Shown: in pieces, positions 9,386 through 21,516 of the stretch
How positions within the stretch are numbered: the stretch's first letter is position 1
How the letters are laid out: the number at the start of each line of letters is the position of its first letter
Assembly (NCBI RefSeq): GCF_003937915.1
Contig: NZ_RHUM01000001.1
Span: 1-64,000, forward strand
Source: Erwinia sp. 198
Lineage (GTDB): Bacteria > Pseudomonadota > Gammaproteobacteria > Enterobacterales > Enterobacteriaceae
Reading direction: 5' to 3'
DNA: 64,000 bases
Notes under the pieces: model-generated
What the model was told of the DNA's origin: nothing
The model's input: the letters and a program-made list of their open reading frames with translations, nothing else
Database searches by the model: none
Program-made: the position numbers and the translations under genes

Positions 9386-10813
9386 CTAAGGCCGGACAGG
9401 GCGGCCAAAACGGTTGCCGATTACGAAGGCAATCAGGCTCAGCAGCAGCGAAGGCACAATCGGGTGAAACCCCCACGGCTGCAGTGAAAAGCTGGCCAGC
9501 AGGGTATAGCAGCCCGCGCCGCCGATCATGCTGCTGAGTGCGCCGGCAGCATTGGCTTTCTCCCAGTATAACCCCAGCACCAGCGGCCACAGAAATACCG
9601 CTTCCAGACCGCCGAAAGCCAGCAGGTTAAGCCAGATCAGCATATCGGGCGGATTCCAGGCCGCCACCAGCAGCAGCAGGCCCAGCACCAGCGTGACCGT
9701 CGCGGAGATCTTTCTGAGCAGCGGCTCGTTATCCAACTGCTGCGGGCGCACGCGCAAAAAGAGATCCTTGACGATCGTGGCGGAAGACTGCAACAGCTGC
9801 GCGTTGATCGTCGACATAATGGCGGCCATCGGCGCGGCCAGGAAGATCCCGGCGGCCAGCGGTGGCAAAACGTGGATCATCAAGGTCGGGATCACCAGAT
9901 CCGGCACGGTCAGGCCCGGCATCACGGCGCGACCCAGCGCGCCGGCCAGATGCATGCCGAACATCAGCACGGTCACGACCACGGTGCCCAGCAGGATGCC
10001 GCGATGCACGGCCTTGCTGTCTTTATAAGAGATACAGCGTACGGCGGTATGCGGCAGGCCGATCACGCCAAAACAGACCAGCACCGAGAAAGAGGCCAGA
10101 AAGGTCGGGCTGAGGATATTATCCACGCCGCCTGGCGAAATCAGCTGCGGATCGATCTGCTGGAGCTTCTGTACCGCGCTGTGCATCCCACCTGCGCTGT
10201 GGATCACCGCAAACAGCAGGATAAAGGTGCCAAGCAGCATAACCATACCCTGTAAGGCATCGTTCAGCACGCTGGCGCGGAAGCCGCCGAAAGCGGTATA
10301 GAGCGCAATAGCGCCGCCGAAAATCAGCAGGCCGCTGCTGTAAGGAATGCCCGCGGCGGTTTCCAGCAGCCGCGCGCCGCCGATAAACTGCACGGTCATC
10401 GCGCCAATAAAGGCTATTAGCAGGCTGAGGCTGGCAAACCAGACCAGCAGCGGGCTGCGATAGCGGGCGTAAAGCATATCGTTAAGCGTCAGCGCGTTAT
10501 AGCGCCGGGCCAGAATAGCGAACTTCTTGCCTAAAACGCCCAGCGACAGCCAGACGGCGGGTACCTGCACCATCGACAGCAGCACCCAGCCCAGCCCATA
10601 TTTATAGGCGGCGCCAGGCCCGCCGATAAAGGAACTCGCGCTGATATAGGTGGTGGTCAGCGTCATCGCCAGCACAAACCCGCCCATCGAGCGGCTGCCG
10701 AGAAAATATTCGGTAAGAAAGTTGCCTTCGCGCCGTTTACGCATCGCGTAGACGGAAAGCGCCGCCACCAGCAGCAGATAGGCGATAAGGGGCAGAACGA
10801 TCCCGGCCTTCAC
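9386..10813 (-). CDS. panF: sodium/pantothenate symporter
   Basis: Inner-membrane uptake system for pantothenate, the coenzyme A precursor, driven by sodium. The 475-residue protein is hydrophobic throughout, with about 13 membrane helices of the solute:sodium symporter family; the TTTYISASSFIGGPGAAYKYGLG segment region near residue 55 is typical. The start codon is GTG (10811-10813) and overlaps the yhdT stop by 3 bases, which indicates translational coupling. Operon order is yhdT-panF-prmA. Confidence 0.95.
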   Translation of the reverse strand: MKAGIVLPLIAYLLLVAALSVYAMRKRREGNFLTEYFLGSRSMGGFVLAMTLTTTYISASSFIGGPGAAYKYGLGWVLLSMVQVPAVWLSLGVLGKKFAILARRYNALTLNDMLYARYRSPLLVWFASLSLLIAFIGAMTVQFIGGARLLETAAGIPYSSGLLIFGGAIALYTAFGGFRASVLNDALQGMVMLLGTFILLFAVIHSAGGMHSAVQKLQQIDPQLISPGGVDNILSPTFLASFSVLVCFGVIGLPHTAVRCISYKDSKAVHRGILLGTVVVTVLMFGMHLAGALGRAVMPGLTVPDLVIPTLMIHVLPPLAAGIFLAAPMAAIMSTINAQLLQSSATIVKDLFLRVRPQQLDNEPLLRKISATVTLVLGLLLLVAAWNPPDMLIWLNLLAFGGLEAVFLWPLVLGLYWEKANAAGALSSMIGGAGCYTLLASFSLQPWGFHPIVPSLLLSLIAFVIGNRFGRPVRP

Positions 10814-11046
10814 GGCGTATCCTCCAGCGAAATATCACGAAAGATCCGTTTGATCATCAGCCAGCAGAAAAAGATAAACAGCAGCGGCACCAGCAGACAG
10901 GCCATTTCAAACCAGTGGGGCAGGCCGGTGATGCCCGGCTGATTGCCGCCAAAAGCAGCCGTCAGCGACCACGCGGCCACGTAGGCGACCGCCAGCCAGA
11001 ACGACCAGCGCGCCTCACGATGGGCCTGCACAAAGCGTTTTTCCAT
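10810..11046 (-). CDS. yhdT: YhdT family membrane protein
   Basis: A 78-residue protein with two membrane segments (about 15-35 and 45-65), of unknown function and linked to panF in Enterobacterales. The start MEKRFVQAHREARW was chosen because it aligns with E. coli YhdT; the frame extends further upstream, across the accC terminator, without homology. It overlaps the GTG start of panF and may assist or fine-tune pantothenate uptake, which is inference from the linkage only. Confidence 0.88.
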   Translation of the reverse strand: MEKRFVQAHREARWSFWLAVAYVAAWSLTAAFGGNQPGITGLPHWFEMACLLVPLLFIFFCWLMIKRIFRDISLEDTP

Positions 11047-11066
11047 TTTTCCTCCCGTAACAGGCA

Positions 11067-11096
11067 AAGAAAAAGGCCGGTCAGACCGGCCTTCCT
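11067..11096 (-). terminator. accBC operon terminator
   Basis: On the minus strand AAGGCCGGT CTG ACCGGCCTT forms a strong hairpin followed by TTTCTTT. It lies between the accC stop and the yhdT start. Confidence 0.85.
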
Positions 11097-11113
11097 TTAT
11101 TACCTCTGGCGGA

Positions 11114-12463
11114 TCAGGTTTCCTGAATGCCGAGTTTTTTCTCCAGATAGTGGATGTTGGTGCCACCAATCTGGAAGTTTTCGTCGCTCATGATCTTCAT
11201 CTGCAGCTCGACGTTAGTCTTGATGCCGTCAATGATCAGTTCCGCCAGTGCGTTTTTCATACGGGCGATAGCCACGTCACGCGTCTCACCATAGGTGATC
11301 AGCTTGCCGATCATGGAATCATAGTACGGCGGCACGGTATAGCCCGCGTAGATATGAGACTCCCAGCGCACACCGAAGCCGCCAGGCGCATGGAAGCGCG
11401 TGATTTTACCCGGGCTTGGCAGGAAGGTGTTCGGATCTTCCGCGTTGATACGGCACTCGACCGCATGGCCGCGAACCACTACGTCTTCCTGTTTGATCGA
11501 CAGCGGCTGACCGGCAGCGATGCGCAGCTGCTCTTTGATCAGATCGACGCCGGTGATCATCTCGGTAACCGGATGCTCAACCTGGATACGGGTGTTCATC
11601 TCAATGAAGTAGAACTCGCCGTTCTCGAACAGGAACTCAAAGGTGCCCGCGCCGCGGTAGCCGATATCGATACAGGCTTTCGCACAGCGCTCGCCGATAA
11701 AGCGACGCTGTTCTTCAGTGATGCCCGGCGCTGGCGCCTCTTCCACCACTTTCTGGTGGCGACGCTGCATGGAGCAGTCGCGCTCGGCCAGATAGATGGC
11801 GTGGCCCTGGCCGTCAGCTAAAACCTGAATTTCGATATGGCGCGGGTTCTCGAGGAATTTCTCCATGTAAACCATGTCGTTGTTGAAAGCCGCTTTGGCT
11901 TCCGCTTTCGTCATGTTGATGGATTGCTCAAGATCCTTGTCGTGGCGCACAACGCGCATTCCACGACCGCCGCCGCCGCCGGAAGCCTTAACGATAACCG
12001 GATAACCGATACGTTGAGCGATGGCGCGGTTTTTTTCCATATCGTCGCCCAGCGAGCCGTCCGAACCTGGTACGGTTGGCACGCCGGTTTTTTTCATCGC
12101 GGTGATGGCGGAAACTTTATCGCCCATCAGACGGATGGTATCGGCTTTGGGGCCGATAAAGATAAAGCCGGAGCGCTCCACCTGCTCGGCAAAATCGGCG
12201 TTCTCAGAGAGGAAGCCGTAGCCCGGGTGGATAGCCACCGCACCGGTGATCTCTGCGGCAGAGATTAGCGCCGGGATGTTCAGATAGCTTTTAACGGATG
12301 GCGCAGGCCCGATACAAACGGTCTCATCGGCCAGCAGCACGTGTTTCAGATCGCGGTCGGCGCTTGAATGCACGGCCACGGTCTTGATACCCAGTTCTTT
12401 ACAGGCGCGCAGAATACGCAGCGCGATTTCACCACGGTTAGCAATTACAATTTTTTCCAGCAT
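11114..12463 (-). CDS. accC: acetyl-CoA carboxylase, biotin carboxylase subunit
   Basis: ATP-dependent carboxylation of the biotin on AccB, the first half-reaction of fatty acid synthesis. The 449-residue protein has the N-terminal domain [18 protein letters not shown], the ATP-grasp glycine loop [14 protein letters not shown] near residue 159, the catalytic region [16 protein letters not shown] near residue 285 and the C-terminal biotin carboxylase domain. It follows accB by 11 bases and ends with an intrinsic terminator. Confidence 0.99.
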   Translation of the reverse strand: MLEKIVIANRGEIALRILRACKELGIKTVAVHSSADRDLKHVLLADETVCIGPAPSVKSYLNIPALISAAEITGAVAIHPGYGFLSENADFAEQVERSGFIFIGPKADTIRLMGDKVSAITAMKKTGVPTVPGSDGSLGDDMEKNRAIAQRIGYPVIVKASGGGGGRGMRVVRHDKDLEQSINMTKAEAKAAFNNDMVYMEKFLENPRHIEIQVLADGQGHAIYLAERDCSMQRRHQKVVEEAPAPGITEEQRRFIGERCAKACIDIGYRGAGTFEFLFENGEFYFIEMNTRIQVEHPVTEMITGVDLIKEQLRIAAGQPLSIKQEDVVVRGHAVECRINAEDPNTFLPSPGKITRFHAPGGFGVRWESHIYAGYTVPPYYDSMIGKLITYGETRDVAIARMKNALAELIIDGIKTNVELQMKIMSDENFQIGGTNIHYLEKKLGIQET

Positions 12464-12474
12464 GGTTCGCCTCG

Positions 12475-12945
12475 TTATTCGATGACTACCAGCGGCTCGT
12501 CAAATTCTACTGGCTGACCGCTTTCGACCAGGATCGCTTTTACCACGCCGGACTTATCGGCTTCGATCTGGTTCATCATTTTCATCGCTTCAACGATGCA
12601 CAGGGTGTCGCCAGCGTTAACTTTCTGGCCGACTTCGACAAAGGCTTTCGCGTCCGGGCTTGGCGTGCGGTAGAAAGTACCGACCATTGGTGAACGTACG
12701 ATGTGGCCACTGATCTCGGCAGCGGCAGGCGCTTCCATCGCTGGCGTGGTCGCTGGTGCCACGGCAGTTGCCAGCGCTGGCTGCGGCTGCATTGGCGCGG
12801 CCCAGGCCTGCTGCATCATTGGGTAGCCTGAATTGGCCGGGGAACGACTGATGCGAACGGACTCTTCACCTTCAGAAATTTCCAGTTCAGCAATGCCTGA
12901 TTCTTCAACCAGTTCGATCAGTTTTTTAATCTTACGAATATCCAT
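12475..12945 (-). CDS. accB: biotin carboxyl carrier protein
   Basis: Carries biotin between the carboxylase and transferase of acetyl-CoA carboxylase. The 156-residue protein has a folded N-terminal dimerisation region (1-35), an Ala/Pro-rich flexible linker (36-78), and the biotinyl domain with biotin on Lys122 in the EAMKMMN motif. It lies 21 bases after aroQ and 11 before accC. In E. coli AccB also represses its own operon; a similar control cannot be judged here because the upstream context differs. Confidence 0.98.
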   Translation of the reverse strand: MDIRKIKKLIELVEESGIAELEISEGEESVRISRSPANSGYPMMQQAWAAPMQPQPALATAVAPATTPAMEAPAAAEISGHIVRSPMVGTFYRTPSPDAKAFVEVGQKVNAGDTLCIVEAMKMMNQIEADKSGVVKAILVESGQPVEFDEPLVVIE

Positions 12946-12966
12946 TAGTGTGGTTCCGTACTCTGT

Positions 12967-13419
12967 TTAATTAGATTGTGACAGGCGTTTAACCGCCGTC
13001 TGTAAAGCCCAGGAATAACCGTCGACGCCAAGTCCACAAATTACGCCAGCAGCAATATCAGAAAGATAAGAATGATGGCGGAAAGGCTCGCGGGCATGCA
13101 CATTGGACAGGTGCACTTCAATAAACGGGATGCTGACTGCAAGCAGGGCATCACGAAGCGCCACGCTGGTATGCGTATAGGCCGCCGGGTTAATGACGAT
13201 ATAATCGACATTGCCTCTCGCCTCATGAATGCGGTCAATTAACGCGTGTTCCGCGTTAGACTGCAGATGACTCAGCTTCACATTGAGCGCGTCAGCCTGC
13301 GCAGTTAGCCCGCTGACGAGATCGGGAAGGGTCGTGCTGCCATACTTCTCCGGCTCGCGAGTGCCAAGGAGGTTCAGGTTGGGACCATTCAAAAGCAGTA
13401 TGTGAAACTTCTCAGCCAT
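12967..13419 (-). CDS. aroQ: type II 3-dehydroquinate dehydratase
   Basis: Converts 3-dehydroquinate to 3-dehydroshikimate in the shikimate pathway. The start [19 protein letters not shown] gives the usual 150 residues; the open frame extends 22 codons upstream without homology. Active-site residues Arg21 and Tyr26 (TREPEKYGS) and the HLSN substrate motif near residue 102 ([11 protein letters not shown]) are present. It is the first gene of an aroQ-accB-accC operon. E. coli lacks aroQ and uses the type I enzyme AroD, so this arrangement separates the organism from Escherichia. Confidence 0.97.
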   Translation of the reverse strand: MAEKFHILLLNGPNLNLLGTREPEKYGSTTLPDLVSGLTAQADALNVKLSHLQSNAEHALIDRIHEARGNVDYIVINPAAYTHTSVALRDALLAVSIPFIEVHLSNVHAREPFRHHSYLSDIAAGVICGLGVDGYSWALQTAVKRLSQSN

Positions 13420-13635
13420 CTTGCTGCTATCTCCTGCGATAATTGAGGCATCGCACAAAATACAATGCGAAAAGCCATTTGTCACCTTTCACGGTGAAAT
13501 TTGGCCCCTGCACGGGTTTAAAACCGGGCATTATAACGATTTCAACGCAATTAGCAGCTAAATACTGGTCGTATCAGCGAAGATAATCCACCGGACGCGT
13601 AGGAAAGCATCCGGTTATGCGCGGCGGCGCACGTT

Positions 13636-14235
13636 TTATCGCAGCCACAGGCGGAATTTCTTATAGCGCCACAGCAGCAGGATCAAAGCCAGAGAAGCGT
13701 AGATCCAGGGCTGGGGCGAGAACGTTTTAACCGACCACAGATAGTGGATGGGGGCGAGGATCAGGACAAGATAGATGGCGTTGTGCAGCTTTTGCCAGTT
13801 TTTGCCTAATTTTCGCTGCGCCTTCTGAAAAGAGGTCAGCGACAGCAGCAGCAGGATAAACCAGCTGATGATCCCCAGCGTCAGATAAGGACGCGAGATC
13901 AGCTCCGAACCCAGCAGGCTGAGGTTAGCGATACCCAGCTCCAGCAGCGAATAGCTGACCAGATGCAGCGTGGCCCAGGCGAAACACCACAGTCCCAGCA
14001 GGCGACGGACGCGGATAAGCAGCGGCTGCCTGCCGTAGCGCGCCAGCGGCGTGACCAGCAGCGTGCCGAGCAGGAACTTCAGAGCCATCCGGCCGGTAAA
14101 ATGCTGGATATCCTTTGCCGGATCGGCGCTCAGCCAGCCCTGGTTAATGGACAGGATCAGCCAGAGAAAAGGTAAAAAACCGGCCAGATGCAGCAGTAAT
14201 TTCAGGCCGGTAATCTGCTTGCCCGTCAGACGCAC
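13636..14235 (-). CDS. msrQ: MsrP haem-binding membrane subunit MsrQ
   Basis: Inner-membrane b-type cytochrome that passes electrons from the respiratory chain to the periplasmic reductase MsrP, repairing oxidised methionines in envelope proteins. The 199-residue protein has about six membrane helices with conserved His residues (for example in ATLHLVSYS and [19 protein letters not shown]). It overlaps the last base of msrP and is transcribed with it. Confidence 0.95.
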   Translation of the reverse strand: MRLTGKQITGLKLLLHLAGFLPFLWLILSINQGWLSADPAKDIQHFTGRMALKFLLGTLLVTPLARYGRQPLLIRVRRLLGLWCFAWATLHLVSYSLLELGIANLSLLGSELISRPYLTLGIISWFILLLLSLTSFQKAQRKLGKNWQKLHNAIYLVLILAPIHYLWSVKTFSPQPWIYASLALILLLWRYKKFRLWLR

Positions 14236-15242
14236 TAGAAGTTCTCCCGCAGATCTAATCCCTTATAGAGGGAAGCCACCCGATCGGCATAGCCGTTAAA
14301 CAGCAGCGTGGGCTGACGCTTGACGTCCAGAATGCCGCCGGAACCGATAAAACGTTCCGTAGCCTGCGACCAGCGCGGATGATCGACATGCGGATTCACA
14401 TTGCCGTAGAAGCCATACTCGTTCGAGGCCAGCAGGTTCCAGGTAGTCGGCGGCTGCTCCTTGACCAGGGTAATTTTCACGATGGACTTGATGCCCTTAA
14501 ACCCGTATTTCCACGGCACGGTCAGGCGGATCGGCGCGCCGTTTTGCGGCGGCAGCGCTTTGCCGTAAACGCCGGTGGTCAACATGGTCAGCGGATGCAT
14601 GGCTTCATCCAGCCGCAGCCCTTCCACATAGGGATAATCGATGCCGCCGCCGACAAAGCGATCGCGCTGGCCCGGCATCTCTTCCGGCGCGTAAATCGTT
14701 TGAAAGGCGACATAGCGCGCGTTGCTGGTTGGCTCTGCGGCTTTTAACAGCTTGCCCAGCTCGAACCCAATCCAGGGCACCACCATCGACCAGGCCTCCA
14801 CGCAGCGCATCCGATAAATACGCTGCTCTAACGGAAATCGCTTAAAGATATCGTCCATATCCAGCGTCATCGGCTTCATTACTTCGCCGCCGATTTCTAT
14901 TTTCCAGTCGGCGGTTTTCAATGAGCCGGCGTTGGCCGCCGGATCCGCTTTATCCAGGCCGAACTCATAAAAGTTGTTGTAGCCCGTTACCTTATCTTCC
15001 GGCGTCAGCGCTAAGTCAGCCTGATACTGCGCGGGCTTGCTGAAGTCGAGCGGTTTACCGGCCGGCGCTTTCTGGCTCTCTTTGCCTTTTCCCTGTAGCC
15101 AGGAAAGTACGTCGGCGCGGGCCGTCGGCACCGACAGCGCGGCGGCACTAATCCCCAGCGCTTTCATTACCTGGCGACGCCGGGCGTTGAAAATGCTTTC
15201 CGGGGTCACATCTTTTTCAGTGAGTTTATCAACGGGCTTCAT
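14235..15242 (-). CDS. msrP: periplasmic methionine sulfoxide reductase, molybdoenzyme MsrP
   Basis: Catalytic subunit of the MsrPQ repair system. The start [14 protein letters not shown] (335 residues) is preferred over a GTG eight codons upstream because GGAG lies in front of it and it aligns with E. coli MsrP. A Tat signal with the twin arginines in RRQVMKALG (about 22-30) sends the folded protein to the periplasm. Cys147 in [10 protein letters not shown] is the expected molybdenum ligand. First gene of the msrPQ operon. Confidence 0.97.
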   Translation of the reverse strand: MKPVDKLTEKDVTPESIFNARRRQVMKALGISAAALSVPTARADVLSWLQGKGKESQKAPAGKPLDFSKPAQYQADLALTPEDKVTGYNNFYEFGLDKADPAANAGSLKTADWKIEIGGEVMKPMTLDMDDIFKRFPLEQRIYRMRCVEAWSMVVPWIGFELGKLLKAAEPTSNARYVAFQTIYAPEEMPGQRDRFVGGGIDYPYVEGLRLDEAMHPLTMLTTGVYGKALPPQNGAPIRLTVPWKYGFKGIKSIVKITLVKEQPPTTWNLLASNEYGFYGNVNPHVDHPRWSQATERFIGSGGILDVKRQPTLLFNGYADRVASLYKGLDLRENF

Positions 15243-15435
15243 GGCTGTATCTCCAGAGACGGTCACTTTTTAGCATGACCAAAAAAAGCGAATTCAGCGA
15301 ATAAAAAAGCGGCTGGCGCGCAGAATATCAGCTCCGTAAAACCGTTGAGAGAGCAGGAAGTGTAATCAGTTATGTGAATGTTGAAGAAAGGTAAATATAA
15401 GGCGGGTTCGCTACGCCGGGCGGCAAGCGGCGCGC

Positions 15436-15471
15436 GATAAAAGCCACCTGGCGGGATCGGCGCGCCAGGTG
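15436..15471 (-). terminator. acuI terminator
   Basis: On the minus strand CACCTGGCG and CGCCAGGTG form a nine-pair stem followed by GCTTTTA. It lies about 10 bases after the acuI stop. The 15243-15481 gap holds nothing else that can be named. Confidence 0.7.
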
Positions 15472-15481
15472 ATATAACGCG

Positions 15482-16459
15482 CTAGCGAATTTTTACCAGC
15501 GTCCGGCCGGTAATCTCGTTATTAAGCAGTTTGGCCGCGCTGGCAGCAGCGTCGGCCAGCGCAATTTCCGTTGTCGCCTGTTGATAAAACGCATCGGGCA
15601 GCGTTTTAACCAGTCTTTTCCAGGCCACAAGGCGACGCTCTGCGGGTGCCGTAACGGAATCGACCCCCTGAAGGCGCACGTTGCGCAGAATAAAAGGCAT
15701 CACGGTGGTCGGAAGCGTGAAACCGGCCGCCAGGCCGCAGGCCGCCACTACGCTACCGTAGTTCATCTGCGCCAGCACGCTTGCCAGCACCTTATCACCA
15801 GCGGTATCTACCGCACCGGCCCAGCGCTGTTTTTCCAGCGGTCGGCTGTCGGCGCTGAAAGCCTCGCGCGGCAGGATTTCGCTGGCGCCCAGCTGGTGAA
15901 GATAGTCATGGGTGGATGGCCTGCCGCTTACGGCTGTCACCCGATAGCCAAGCGAGCTGAGCAGGGAAACCGCCGTGCTGCCCACGCCGCCGCTGGCACC
16001 GGTCACTATCACCTCGCCGCTGTCAGGCCGCACGCCGCCTTCCTCCAGCGCCATGACGCAAAGCATAGCGGTCAGGCCGGCCGTGCCGATAATCATCGCC
16101 CGACGGCCATCAAGACCTTCCGGCATCGGCGTCAGCCAGTCGCCTTTTACCCTGGCCTGTTCCGCCAGGCCGCCCCAGTGATTTTCCCCCACGCCCCAGC
16201 CGGTCAGCAGCACCTGTTGTCCGGCATGAAAGCGCGGATCTTCGCTGTGGCGAACCTGGCCTGCAAAATCGATGCCGGGCACCATCGGAAACTGCCGGAC
16301 AATTTTCCCTTTGCCGGTAATCGCCAGCGCATCTTTGTAGTTCAGGCCTGACCAGCTGACATCCACCGTCACCTCGCCCGGCGGCAGGGCGTCCGGGCTA
16401 AGCTGTTTCACTGCGGCCAGGGTTTTGCCTTCGGACTGTTCGAGAAGCAGTGCGTGCAT
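15482..16459 (-). CDS. acuI: acrylyl-CoA reductase (NADPH), MDR superfamily
   Basis: Zinc-independent medium-chain reductase that converts acryloyl-CoA to propionyl-CoA with NADPH, removing a toxic electrophile. The start MHALLLEQSEGKTLAAV gives 325 residues and aligns with E. coli AcuI (YhdH); the frame runs further upstream without homology. The NADP-binding motif GASGGVGSTAV lies near residue 155, and SLNYKDALAITGKGKI is a family signature. Transcribed divergently from csrD, as in E. coli. Confidence 0.96.
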   Translation of the reverse strand: MHALLLEQSEGKTLAAVKQLSPDALPPGEVTVDVSWSGLNYKDALAITGKGKIVRQFPMVPGIDFAGQVRHSEDPRFHAGQQVLLTGWGVGENHWGGLAEQARVKGDWLTPMPEGLDGRRAMIIGTAGLTAMLCVMALEEGGVRPDSGEVIVTGASGGVGSTAVSLLSSLGYRVTAVSGRPSTHDYLHQLGASEILPREAFSADSRPLEKQRWAGAVDTAGDKVLASVLAQMNYGSVVAACGLAAGFTLPTTVMPFILRNVRLQGVDSVTAPAERRLVAWKRLVKTLPDAFYQQATTEIALADAAASAAKLLNNEITGRTLVKIR

Positions 16460-16638
16460 GAGAATCTCCTGAAAATGGAACGGAAGGGTATAATAAAAGT
16501 CTGACCTCACTATACTCCCGGCAATCAGTAAAATTTTGTTTAAGATGCATAAAAGCATGAGGAAGGTCTCTGCAAAGCCATTCGCCGTCACTGCTTTTTG
16601 CTACGGCGTCTCTTCCACGGTAGCCAAAGAGCACAAGG

Positions 16639-18588
16639 ATGCGATTAACCACCAAACTCTCCGCAATGATTACCTTTGTCAGCGCGCTGGTCATGCTTGT
16701 CATGCTGGTGGGCGGCGTAATGAGCTTTTATTACCTTAGCGATTTGCGCGCTGAGCATCGTCTGCAGGCGATGGCGGACGACATCGATCGGGCGCTCGAC
16801 CATCAATCCCCTGACCAGATAGCCCCGGGGCTGGTGCAGGTGATGGGGCCGTTACAGGTTGTTCGCGTCACTTTTATGGTAAATAATCAGCCTGTTAAAA
16901 CCCTTTCCCGCCATCAGGATGCGCTGATGGAAGATGAGCCTAACCGCTATCGCGACAGCGTTATTCCTCTGAGCAAACATTCCCGGTACGTGCTGCATAT
17001 CGTCTGGATAGACAGTGCCAAAACCTGGCTGACGTCCTTTATTGGCGCGTCTATCTTAAGCCTGCTGGTGCTGGCGACAGGCATCCTGCTGCTAATCCTG
17101 TTTTTCTCTCATCGCTGGCTGTACCGACAGCTTGAAGGCATGGAGCGGCTGGAAAGTCGCGCGGCAAAAGTGCTGAGGGGGGAAAGAGAAACCGTGCGTC
17201 AGGGATCCGTGCTGGAGTGGCCGCCCAAGGCCAGCAGCGCGCTGGATCTGCTGCTCGGGGATTTGCAGGAAGCCTCCGAACGCCGCAATCGCGTGGATAC
17301 GCTAATTCGGGCTTTCGCCGCGCAGGATCGCATGACCGGCCTGCATAACCGCCTTTTCTTCGACAATCAGCTTGCCACGCTGCTGGAAGATAGCGAAACC
17401 GCGGGCGCACACGGCATGGTAATGATGATCCGCCTGCCGGACCTCGACACGCTGCGTGATAACTGGGGTCATGCGCCGGTACAGGATTACCTTTTTGGCC
17501 TGGTGAACCTGCTGTCTACCTTCGTGATGCGCTATGCCGGCGCGCTGCTGGCACGCTATTTCCGCAGTGATTTCGCCGTTCTGCTGCCGCACCGCAGCCT
17601 GAAGGATGCCGACAGCATCGCCTCCCAGCTGATCAAAGCCGTGGACGCGCTACCGCCCACGCGCATGTTGGATCGGGAAGATATGATCCATATCGGCATC
17701 AGCGCCTGGCAAAGCGGGCAAACCACGCAGCAGGTCATGGAAAACGTCGAGCTGGCCACGCGGCACGCGGCGCTGCTGGGCGGCAATAACTGGTCGGTCA
17801 GTGAAAAACCGGCGCCGGAGCTGAGCCGGGGCAGCGTCAAGTGGCGCACGCTGCTGGAGAATACCCTTAGTCGCGGCGGGCCGCGCTTGTATCAGAAACC
17901 GGCGGTAACGCGGGAAGGGCGGTTACACCATCGCGAAATCATGCCGAGGATCTTTGACGGCAAAACCGAGCTGGCGGCGGCTGAATATCTGCCGCTGGTG
18001 CAGCAGCTGGGCATGGCCGAAGGTTATGACCGGGTTTTAATAAGCCGCATCCTGAGCTTTATCCATGCCTGGCCGGAGGAAACGCTGGCGATACCGCTGA
18101 CGATCGATGCGCTCCTGCAGCGTCCTTTCCAGATTTGGCTGCGCGACATGCTGCTGCAATACACTAAATCACAAAGAAACCGTATTTTATTTGAACTTGC
18201 GGAAGCGGATGTAGGTCAACATCTCTGCCGCTTGCAAGGCGCCTTTCATTTACTGAAAGGTTTTGGCTGCCGTATTGCCATTATTCAGGCTGGGTTAACG
18301 CTGGTCAGCACGGCCTACATCAAGGTGGTGTCGCCGGAACTGATCAAACTGCATCCCGGTCTGGTGCGCAATATCGACCGCCGCAAGGAGAATCAGCTGT
18401 TTGTGCAGAGTTTGCTCGAAAGCTGCAAGGGAACGTCAACGCAGATTTTCGCCGCAGGCGTAAAAACCCGAAGTGAATGGCAAACCTTAACGGAGTCAGG
18501 GATAAACGGCGGCCAGGGCGATTTTTTTGCCCCTTCGCAGCTGCTGACAGGCGATATGAAAAAATATTCGCAAAGATATCGAGTTTAG
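16639..18588 (+). CDS. csrD: RNase E specificity factor CsrD
   Basis: Membrane protein that targets the small RNAs CsrB and CsrC for RNase E cleavage and so raises free CsrA. The 649-residue protein has two N-terminal membrane helices (about 10-32 and 133-155), a HAMP-like linker, and degenerate GGDEF and EAL domains: RYFRSDF replaces the GGDEF core and HHREIM replaces EAL. Both are the known signatures of an enzymatically inactive CsrD. The start MRLTTKLSA aligns with E. coli CsrD. Single gene between acuI and mreB. Confidence 0.96.
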   Translation: MRLTTKLSAMITFVSALVMLVMLVGGVMSFYYLSDLRAEHRLQAMADDIDRALDHQSPDQIAPGLVQVMGPLQVVRVTFMVNNQPVKTLSRHQDALMEDEPNRYRDSVIPLSKHSRYVLHIVWIDSAKTWLTSFIGASILSLLVLATGILLLILFFSHRWLYRQLEGMERLESRAAKVLRGERETVRQGSVLEWPPKASSALDLLLGDLQEASERRNRVDTLIRAFAAQDRMTGLHNRLFFDNQLATLLEDSETAGAHGMVMMIRLPDLDTLRDNWGHAPVQDYLFGLVNLLSTFVMRYAGALLARYFRSDFAVLLPHRSLKDADSIASQLIKAVDALPPTRMLDREDMIHIGISAWQSGQTTQQVMENVELATRHAALLGGNNWSVSEKPAPELSRGSVKWRTLLENTLSRGGPRLYQKPAVTREGRLHHREIMPRIFDGKTELAAAEYLPLVQQLGMAEGYDRVLISRILSFIHAWPEETLAIPLTIDALLQRPFQIWLRDMLLQYTKSQRNRILFELAEADVGQHLCRLQGAFHLLKGFGCRIAIIQAGLTLVSTAYIKVVSPELIKLHPGLVRNIDRRKENQLFVQSLLESCKGTSTQIFAAGVKTRSEWQTLTESGINGGQGDFFAPSQLLTGDMKKYSQRYRV

Positions 18589-19945
<1,357 letters not shown>

Positions 19946-19953
19946 TTTGCCAT

Positions 19954-19978
19954 GAAGGCGCGCGGGCCCCGCGCGTCT
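19954..19978 (+). promoter_or_regulatory. hairpin between mreB and mreC
   Basis: GGCGCGCGGG CCCCGCGCGTC can fold into a strong stem with little loop, between the mreB stop and the mreC start, and is followed by TTGTT. It may attenuate transcription so that mreB is made in excess over mreC and mreD. Inferred from position. Confidence 0.45.
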
Positions 19979-20009
19979 TGTTAATGATGTCGAGGAATAC
20001 GCCGAGTTT

Positions 20010-21023
20010 ATGAAGCCGATCTTCAGCAGGGGTCCATCCCTGCAGTTACGCTTGTTTCTGGCAGTTGTGGTAGCGATAGGCGTGATTATCGCCGACAGCC
20101 GTATGGGCGCTTTCAGCCAGATACGCACCTACATGGATACGGCGGTCAGCCCATTCTATTTTCTGGCCAACGGGCCACGTCAGATTCTGGACAGCGTTTC
20201 CGACACGCTGGCCTCTCGCCAGCAGCTTGAGCTGGAAAACAAAGCCCTGCACCGTGAGCTGATGCTGAAAAACAGCGAGCTGCTGATGCTGGGGCAATTT
20301 AAGCAGGAAAACGCGCGTCTGCGCGAGCTGCTTGGTTCGCCGCTGCGTCAGGACGAGCACAAGATGGTCACCCAGGTCATCTCTACCGGCACGGATCCCT
20401 ATACCGATCAGGTGGTAATCGATAAAGGCAGCGTAAACGGCGTTTACGAAGGCCAGCCGATTATCAGCGATAAAGGCGTGGTCGGCCAGGTCGTCGCCGT
20501 CGGCAAAATCACCAGCCGCGTGATGCTGATTTGCGATTCCTCTCACGCGCTGCCGATTCAGGTATTGCGCAACGATATTCGCGTGATTGCGGCGGGCAAC
20601 GGCTGTACGGAGGATCTTCAGCTTGAGCACCTGCCGGGCAACACCGATATCCGCGTGGGTGACGTGCTGGTCACTTCCGGCCTCGGCGGTCGTTTCCCGG
20701 AAGGCTATCCGGTAGGCGTGGTTTCCTCCGTGAAACTGGATACGCAGCGCGCCTATACCGTGATCCAGGCGCGTCCGACGGCGGGCCTGCAACGTTTACG
20801 CTATCTGCTGCTGCTGTGGGGCGCGGATCGCAACGGCACGATGCCGATGGCGCCGGATGAAGTGCATCGCGTCGCCAACGAGCGCCTGATGCAGATGATG
20901 CCGCAGGTGCTGCCGGCCGCCAGCGAAATGATGGGGCCGCCTGCGCCGGAAAACGCCTCGACCACCGGGCAGACGACGCCTGCGGCTCAGACCACCCCCG
21001 CCTCGCGCAGAGGCCAGCCTTGA
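20010..21023 (+). CDS. mreC: rod shape-determining protein MreC
   Basis: Bitopic membrane protein that links MreB to the PBP2/RodA wall synthase. The 337-residue protein has one N-terminal membrane helix (about 14-32), a periplasmic coiled coil (about 65-110, [17 protein letters not shown]), a beta-barrel domain and a Pro/Thr/Ala-rich C-terminal tail. Its stop overlaps the TTG start of mreD. Confidence 0.98.
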   Translation: MKPIFSRGPSLQLRLFLAVVVAIGVIIADSRMGAFSQIRTYMDTAVSPFYFLANGPRQILDSVSDTLASRQQLELENKALHRELMLKNSELLMLGQFKQENARLRELLGSPLRQDEHKMVTQVISTGTDPYTDQVVIDKGSVNGVYEGQPIISDKGVVGQVVAVGKITSRVMLICDSSHALPIQVLRNDIRVIAAGNGCTEDLQLEHLPGNTDIRVGDVLVTSGLGGRFPEGYPVGVVSSVKLDTQRAYTVIQARPTAGLQRLRYLLLLWGADRNGTMPMAPDEVHRVANERLMQMMPQVLPAASEMMGPPAPENASTTGQTTPAAQTTPASRRGQP

Positions 21024-21508
21024 GCAACTATCGCAGCCATGGTCGCTGGGTCATCTGGTGCTCGTTTCTGGTGGCGCTGGTGCTGCAAATTATGCCGTGG
21101 CCCGATCAGCTCTATATGTTCCGGCCTTCCTGGCTGCTGCTAATTCTGATCTACTGGGTGCTGGCGCTGCCGCATCGCGTGAATGTCGGCACGGGTTTTG
21201 TGATGGGATCTATAATGGATCTGATTTCAGGCTCGACGCTGGGCGTGCGTGCGCTGGCCTTCAGCATCCTTGCTTACCTGGTGGCGTTTAAATTCCAGCT
21301 ATTCCGCAATCTGGCGCTCTGGCAACAGGCGCTGATGGTGATGGTGCTGTCGCTGGCGATGGATGTCATTGTCTTCTGGGCGGAATTTTTAGTTATTAAC
21401 GTCTCGTTTCGTCCGGAAATCTTCTGGAGCAGCGTAATAGACGGTATTCTTTGGCCCTGGCTGTTCTTGCTGATGAGAAAAATACGTCGCCAGTTTGCCG
21501 TACAATAA
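21020..21508 (+). CDS. mreD: rod shape-determining protein MreD
   Basis: Integral membrane protein of the elongasome, 162 residues with about five to six helices, aligning over its full length with E. coli MreD. The start codon is TTG (21020-21022), overlapping the mreC stop in TTGA. The weak start and coupling probably keep the level low. The next gene, yhdE, begins 8 bases downstream. Confidence 0.97.
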   Translation: MSNYRSHGRWVIWCSFLVALVLQIMPWPDQLYMFRPSWLLLILIYWVLALPHRVNVGTGFVMGSIMDLISGSTLGVRALAFSILAYLVAFKFQLFRNLALWQQALMVMVLSLAMDVIVFWAEFLVINVSFRPEIFWSSVIDGILWPWLFLLMRKIRRQFAVQ

Positions 21509-21516
21509 GGAAGAGT

